Origin: Algimonas porphyrae
Lineage (GTDB): Bacteria > Pseudomonadota > Alphaproteobacteria > Caulobacterales > Maricaulaceae
Direction of reading: 5' to 3'
Length of the DNA: 64,000 nucleotides
Assembly: GCF_041429795.1 (NCBI RefSeq)
Contig: NZ_CP163424.1
Location: forward strand, 3,102,001-3,166,000
A program made the position numbers and the translations under genes. Shown one piece after another: positions 61,060 through 64,000 of the stretch (position 1 is the first letter of the stretch; every line of letters begins with the position of its first letter). The notes beneath the pieces were generated by a model. It had not been told where the DNA came from, ran no database searches, and saw only the letters and a program-made list of their open reading frames with translations.

Positions 61060-63387
61060 TTATGCGTTCTTTTTCGTTGCCCCTCTTACCCGTGTCGCCC
61101 GACGCGCGGTTTTGCGCGACATACGCCGTTGCAGGCGTTGTGCGCGGTTGCGGCGCCATTTTCGCCCGTCGGCATTATCTCGGTCGAAGACGCTCTCAAA
61201 TTCCGCCTTCGTCTTCTGCGGTTCTGCTCCAGTCAGATGTTTCCATGTGGTCTTGTAACTGCCCCAGTCGGCATCACGCAGCGCCCGCTCGACCGGGATC
61301 AGATCGAACAACGTTACGCCGGGCGTGTCCAGCATGACGACCTGATGCCTCCGGAAGGCTTTGGCAGGAAGGGCGTGACGCGTCGAATGTGCCATGGGCG
61401 TTTCGTAAACCGATGACAGAAACATGGAGATAAGGCCCGGCGGCACCTTTTCGGTCTCGAAACCTTCCGCATTCTTGATCCATCCGTGACGGCGATAGGC
61501 AGGCCGCCCCGTTTTCGAATCCTTCGGGACGACATCGAGCGTATCAAGCACGAAGCCCAACACATGGCGATTGAGCGGTTCGTAAAGCATGTCGATCGGG
61601 CTCAAGGCACGCTTTTTCGGATTTCCCGACGCATGGCCGTTGAAAGCATTGATCGGAATATTGTTCAGCAACCCGCCATCAATGAACCAGCCATGGTAAT
61701 TTTCCCTGTACCAGTCTTCGAGTGTCGCCGGCGGGTAGAGCGCGCGGGGGTCGCCTCCCAGATTCAGCGCCACCGCATCCGTATCATAGGCGTCATGACT
61801 CATTTTGCCGCCGGTATATGTCAGGCGGGTCGGCTTGAAGAGAAACGGAAAAGACGAGCTGATTCCGACGGCATCCACGACCGGCATTTTCGGGGTCAGA
61901 TAGCGGTTGAAGAACACTGTCCGCTTTGTTGAAACATTCGATCCCGTGACGCAGAGTTCGATATCGAACAGCTGGTAATAGTCCTCCATCGTGAAGGTTT
62001 CGATGATGGCAGTCATCTGCCGGGTGCGTTCTGCCTCCAGCGCATCGAGTTCCGTCTCCAGCACTTCGCTGGCCTGTTTCAGCGCATCGCGCTTTTCGTC
62101 ACTCAGACCAGGACTGCTTCTGAGTATGGCCTGCGCCTGCATGTAGCGACGCCTGATCGCGTCTTCACGCCGCCCCGGCAGGGCGTCGGGGCTGTCGTCG
62201 CGATCATCCTGCGATGACCAGTCGATGGGCGGATCGCGTTTGACGAATTGACCATCGGCCAGCACTTCCACACGGCCGTAGATCAGCTCCGCAAGAATGA
62301 CCCGGACCGTCAAGCCTGCAAAAAGGCCGGAGTCGCCGAAGATCTGCTTGATCAGCGATTTGACATGTTCGGAGGTCAGCAACGCGCGGAGATATTGCGT
62401 CACAGCCTTCTCGATCGCTTTCTGTGCCTCGTCCGGCTCCGGCAGATCGATCGTGTCCATCGATTTCTGAACCTGTTTGACGAAAAGCGCGGCGATTTTG
62501 GCGCCGATATCCACCAGCCCCTTATAGAGCCAGGGTTGCGGCATATTATAACGGATATTGTCCGAAATGACCTTCAGCAGGAGCGCCTTGTTGCGAAGCC
62601 CGTCCTGTGATGGCCCACCAAAGGCGATCCTGATAACATAGTTCAGCAATACGATGACGGCGCCTGTGCCCAGGATATAATAGATATAGTTCAGCCGATC
62701 CTCTTCATTTTCGAACCAGCCCTCTTCGAATGGCTCGCCGTCTAGCCACGCGATGAATTGCGGCATCAGGAACGCGTTGGGATTTGCCCCCTGATCAATC
62801 TTTCGAAAGAGGTCGAGGACCAGCAATGTCGATTGCAGGAAAAGTCGGTTCTTTTTCAACGCACCCAGTGCGCCCCGGTAGACATAGTCTTCAACCAGCT
62901 TTTCATCCGTCACGATGGCCGTGGCTGTTTCCGTCAGCCAGTCGCCCAGAAAGGACATCATTTGATCCTTGAGGAAAGCGGCGATAGCCTTGCGGTTCGC
63001 ATAGTCAGCGATCAGAAGCGGAAAATCGGACAGGATTTTCGGAGTTGTCGTGCCGACATCGGGTTCAGCGGTCTTGTCCTTGCGACCGTCATAATCGACG
63101 CGCCGGGCCAGGCCTTTTCGAAACGGTTCCGCGTGGAGAAGTCGGTAAGGACGGTCCCGGACCAGTCGGGCATTGATGGCGGCGGGGCCATAACCCATTC
63201 CGACACACATGCCGACGATTGCTCCGATCGACGAGCCTGAAACGCCTTCGATCTGGTCGCAATCGGGGGGAAGAAGCCCTTTCTCTTCCAGAGCAACGAG
63301 CGCGCCGAGATAGGCGGTACCCATCGCCCCACCGCCTTCGAACGCCAGATAGCGGATCTGGTCCTGTGTCAGCGGGCCTTCGTTCAT
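61060..63387 (-). CDS. Patatin-like phospholipase, large
   Basis: 775 residues. N-terminal patatin domain: oxyanion glycines FEGGGAMGTAYLG (16-28), nucleophile S53 in GSSIG (51-55), and the D-G-G dyad partner in WFIDGGLLNNIPINAF about 530-550. Between them is an unusually long insert of about 450 residues containing one or two hydrophobic stretches (LNYIYYILGTGAVIVLLNYVIRIAFGG) that may touch the membrane. The basic C-terminal tail (RKWRRNRAQRLQRRMSRKTARRATRVRG) is also unusual. A partner gene lies 7 nt upstream. Confidence 0.85.
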   Translation of the reverse strand: MNEGPLTQDQIRYLAFEGGGAMGTAYLGALVALEEKGLLPPDCDQIEGVSGSSIGAIVGMCVGMGYGPAAINARLVRDRPYRLLHAEPFRKGLARRVDYDGRKDKTAEPDVGTTTPKILSDFPLLIADYANRKAIAAFLKDQMMSFLGDWLTETATAIVTDEKLVEDYVYRGALGALKKNRLFLQSTLLVLDLFRKIDQGANPNAFLMPQFIAWLDGEPFEEGWFENEEDRLNYIYYILGTGAVIVLLNYVIRIAFGGPSQDGLRNKALLLKVISDNIRYNMPQPWLYKGLVDIGAKIAALFVKQVQKSMDTIDLPEPDEAQKAIEKAVTQYLRALLTSEHVKSLIKQIFGDSGLFAGLTVRVILAELIYGRVEVLADGQFVKRDPPIDWSSQDDRDDSPDALPGRREDAIRRRYMQAQAILRSSPGLSDEKRDALKQASEVLETELDALEAERTRQMTAIIETFTMEDYYQLFDIELCVTGSNVSTKRTVFFNRYLTPKMPVVDAVGISSSFPFLFKPTRLTYTGGKMSHDAYDTDAVALNLGGDPRALYPPATLEDWYRENYHGWFIDGGLLNNIPINAFNGHASGNPKKRALSPIDMLYEPLNRHVLGFVLDTLDVVPKDSKTGRPAYRRHGWIKNAEGFETEKVPPGLISMFLSSVYETPMAHSTRHALPAKAFRRHQVVMLDTPGVTLFDLIPVERALRDADWGSYKTTWKHLTGAEPQKTKAEFESVFDRDNADGRKWRRNRAQRLQRRMSRKTARRATRVRGATKKNA

Positions 63388-63394
63388 CCTGTGA

Positions 63395-64000
63395 TCAGTC
63401 GGTCGGCGCGGACGAGCCTTGCGGACGGGTTTCCGTTACCAGCGCGGGTTGGCTATCGGCTTCGAAATCCGGCAATGTCGCATCGGACTGCAAGATCGTG
63501 TGGGGCGATGGCAGGGTGATTTCCTCTGATGAGATAAGATCCGTATCATCGGGATCGGGAACACCGGCGGGGATCAGCTCGTCCAGGATCGCCAAGGACA
63601 GCTCATCATCAAAAACCGGCACATCGTCACCCGCGAAAACCTCGCCCGTTTCTTGAAACCAGCGCAACTTCAGCTCATTATCGCCAAAGCGCGCGATCGG
63701 GAGAATGACCCGTACAAAGGTCGATTCCATGAAGTCCTTCAACGGGCCAGGTCGACGTCCTTCGTATGGCATCGTGCGCTTATCACGGTCCCCAATGAAA
63801 TTATCGACATAGCGAACGCTCATCTTGTCGTAATCGAAGACCGTATCGATGAACTGGACAATCGGGCTGAGTCGATCCAGCTTGTCGTGATCGATCAGCG
63901 GATAATCCCCTGCAGGCGTCCCGGCCATGTCCAGTACGCTGAACCCGTTAAAGTCCGCCCCCAGGATGCGCTGTGAGACCACCCGGCGGGTCTCATGGGC
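63395..64000 (-). CDS. Unknown protein, partial, upstream of the patatin-like gene
   Basis: The frame is open to the window edge (it reads AHETRRVVSQRILGADF before any start), so the gene continues outside. About 200 C-terminal residues are visible: an aromatic, beta-like part (SVRYVDNFIGDRDKRTMPYEGRRPGPLKDFMESTFVRVILPIARFGDNELKLRWFQETGEVFAG) and an acidic, Pro/Ser-rich tail. I recognise no family. Only 7 nt separate its stop from the patatin ATG, so they are one operon. Confidence 0.7.
   Translation of the reverse strand, partial: AHETRRVVSQRILGADFNGFSVLDMAGTPAGDYPLIDHDKLDRLSPIVQFIDTVFDYDKMSVRYVDNFIGDRDKRTMPYEGRRPGPLKDFMESTFVRVILPIARFGDNELKLRWFQETGEVFAGDDVPVFDDELSLAILDELIPAGVPDPDDTDLISSEEITLPSPHTILQSDATLPDFEADSQPALVTETRPQGSSAPTD

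Noticed and set aside
1-64000. tRNA, rRNA or tmRNA genes
   Set aside because: No cloverleaf-type segment with a GGTTCGA-like T-arm or rRNA-like sequence was found on reading both strands; a covariance search would settle this.

Overview
The window looks like the chromosome of a GC-rich, aerobic, probably marine alphaproteobacterium of the Caulobacter/Maricaulis/Hyphomonas kind. The main reasons are a SciP (DUF1153) homologue with a perfect CtrA-type box (TTAA-N7-TTAA) in front of it, a COQ7-type ubiquinone hydroxylase, a delta-class carbonic anhydrase, an entericidin-type lipoprotein, and alphaproteobacterial neighbourhoods such as rodZ-ispG, hemW-rdgB and rph/hrcA-grpE. Placement at order or family level is inference. 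No rRNA, tRNA, CRISPR array, prophage or complete insertion sequence was recognised.

Region by region. 1-10 kb: the 3' end of clpB, a phasin-like/DUF2853 protein, a membrane protein with a four-AT-hook tail, an M23 cell-wall peptidase, a YdbH/AsmA-like envelope protein, a glyoxalase-II-like hydrolase, and hisS. 10-21 kb: a single-domain response regulator, pgi, a 1 kb gene-poor stretch with a palindromic repeat, a flavoprotein monooxygenase-like gene, a sulfatase-modifying-factor-like secreted protein, a class II aldolase-like gene divergent from a mutarotase, and a tight mutarotase/Rieske oxygenase/M19 dipeptidase/M28 peptidase operon. 21-28 kb: a small GIY-YIG gene, a DUF2383 protein, an unusual Hsp70-like ATPase with C-terminal membrane segments next to a membrane partner, sugar enzymes, and a delta carbonic anhydrase lipoprotein. 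28-41 kb: ispG and rodZ, dsbB and coq7, a 53-residue entericidin-like lipoprotein, a CrtX-like glycosyltransferase, a four-copy 109-bp tandem repeat running into gshB, two YbjQ paralogues, a lipase-like hydrolase, an ArsC/Spx-like protein, a PD40/MORN pair, an Lrp regulator, a BON lipoprotein, and yraN-rsmI.

41-53 kb: an LpoA-like lipoprotein, a MinD-like protein without its P-loop, an EF-hand protein/ECF sigma/putative anti-sigma operon, a SulP transporter, an AT-rich island with a membrane protein ending in a helix-turn-helix-like segment, a thiolase, small membrane proteins, dodecin, and mnmA. 53-64 kb: sciP, hemW-rdgB, a DUF2975/HTH pair, rph, hrcA-grpE, a 387-bp inverted-repeat-bounded cassette with a broken GIY-YIG gene, mutM, an enoyl-CoA hydratase, and a patatin-like gene followed by a partial gene at the right edge.

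Most genes are housekeeping: proteostasis (clpB, hrcA, grpE, an Hsp70-like protein), tRNA/rRNA maturation (hisS, mnmA, rsmI, rph), DNA and nucleotide quality control (mutM, rdgB), isoprenoid/quinone synthesis, and envelope maintenance. The strongest candidates for something less described are the inverted-repeat GIY-YIG cassette, the membrane Hsp70 pair, the membrane-anchored AT-hook protein, the gshB-end repeat array, and the AT-rich island gene.
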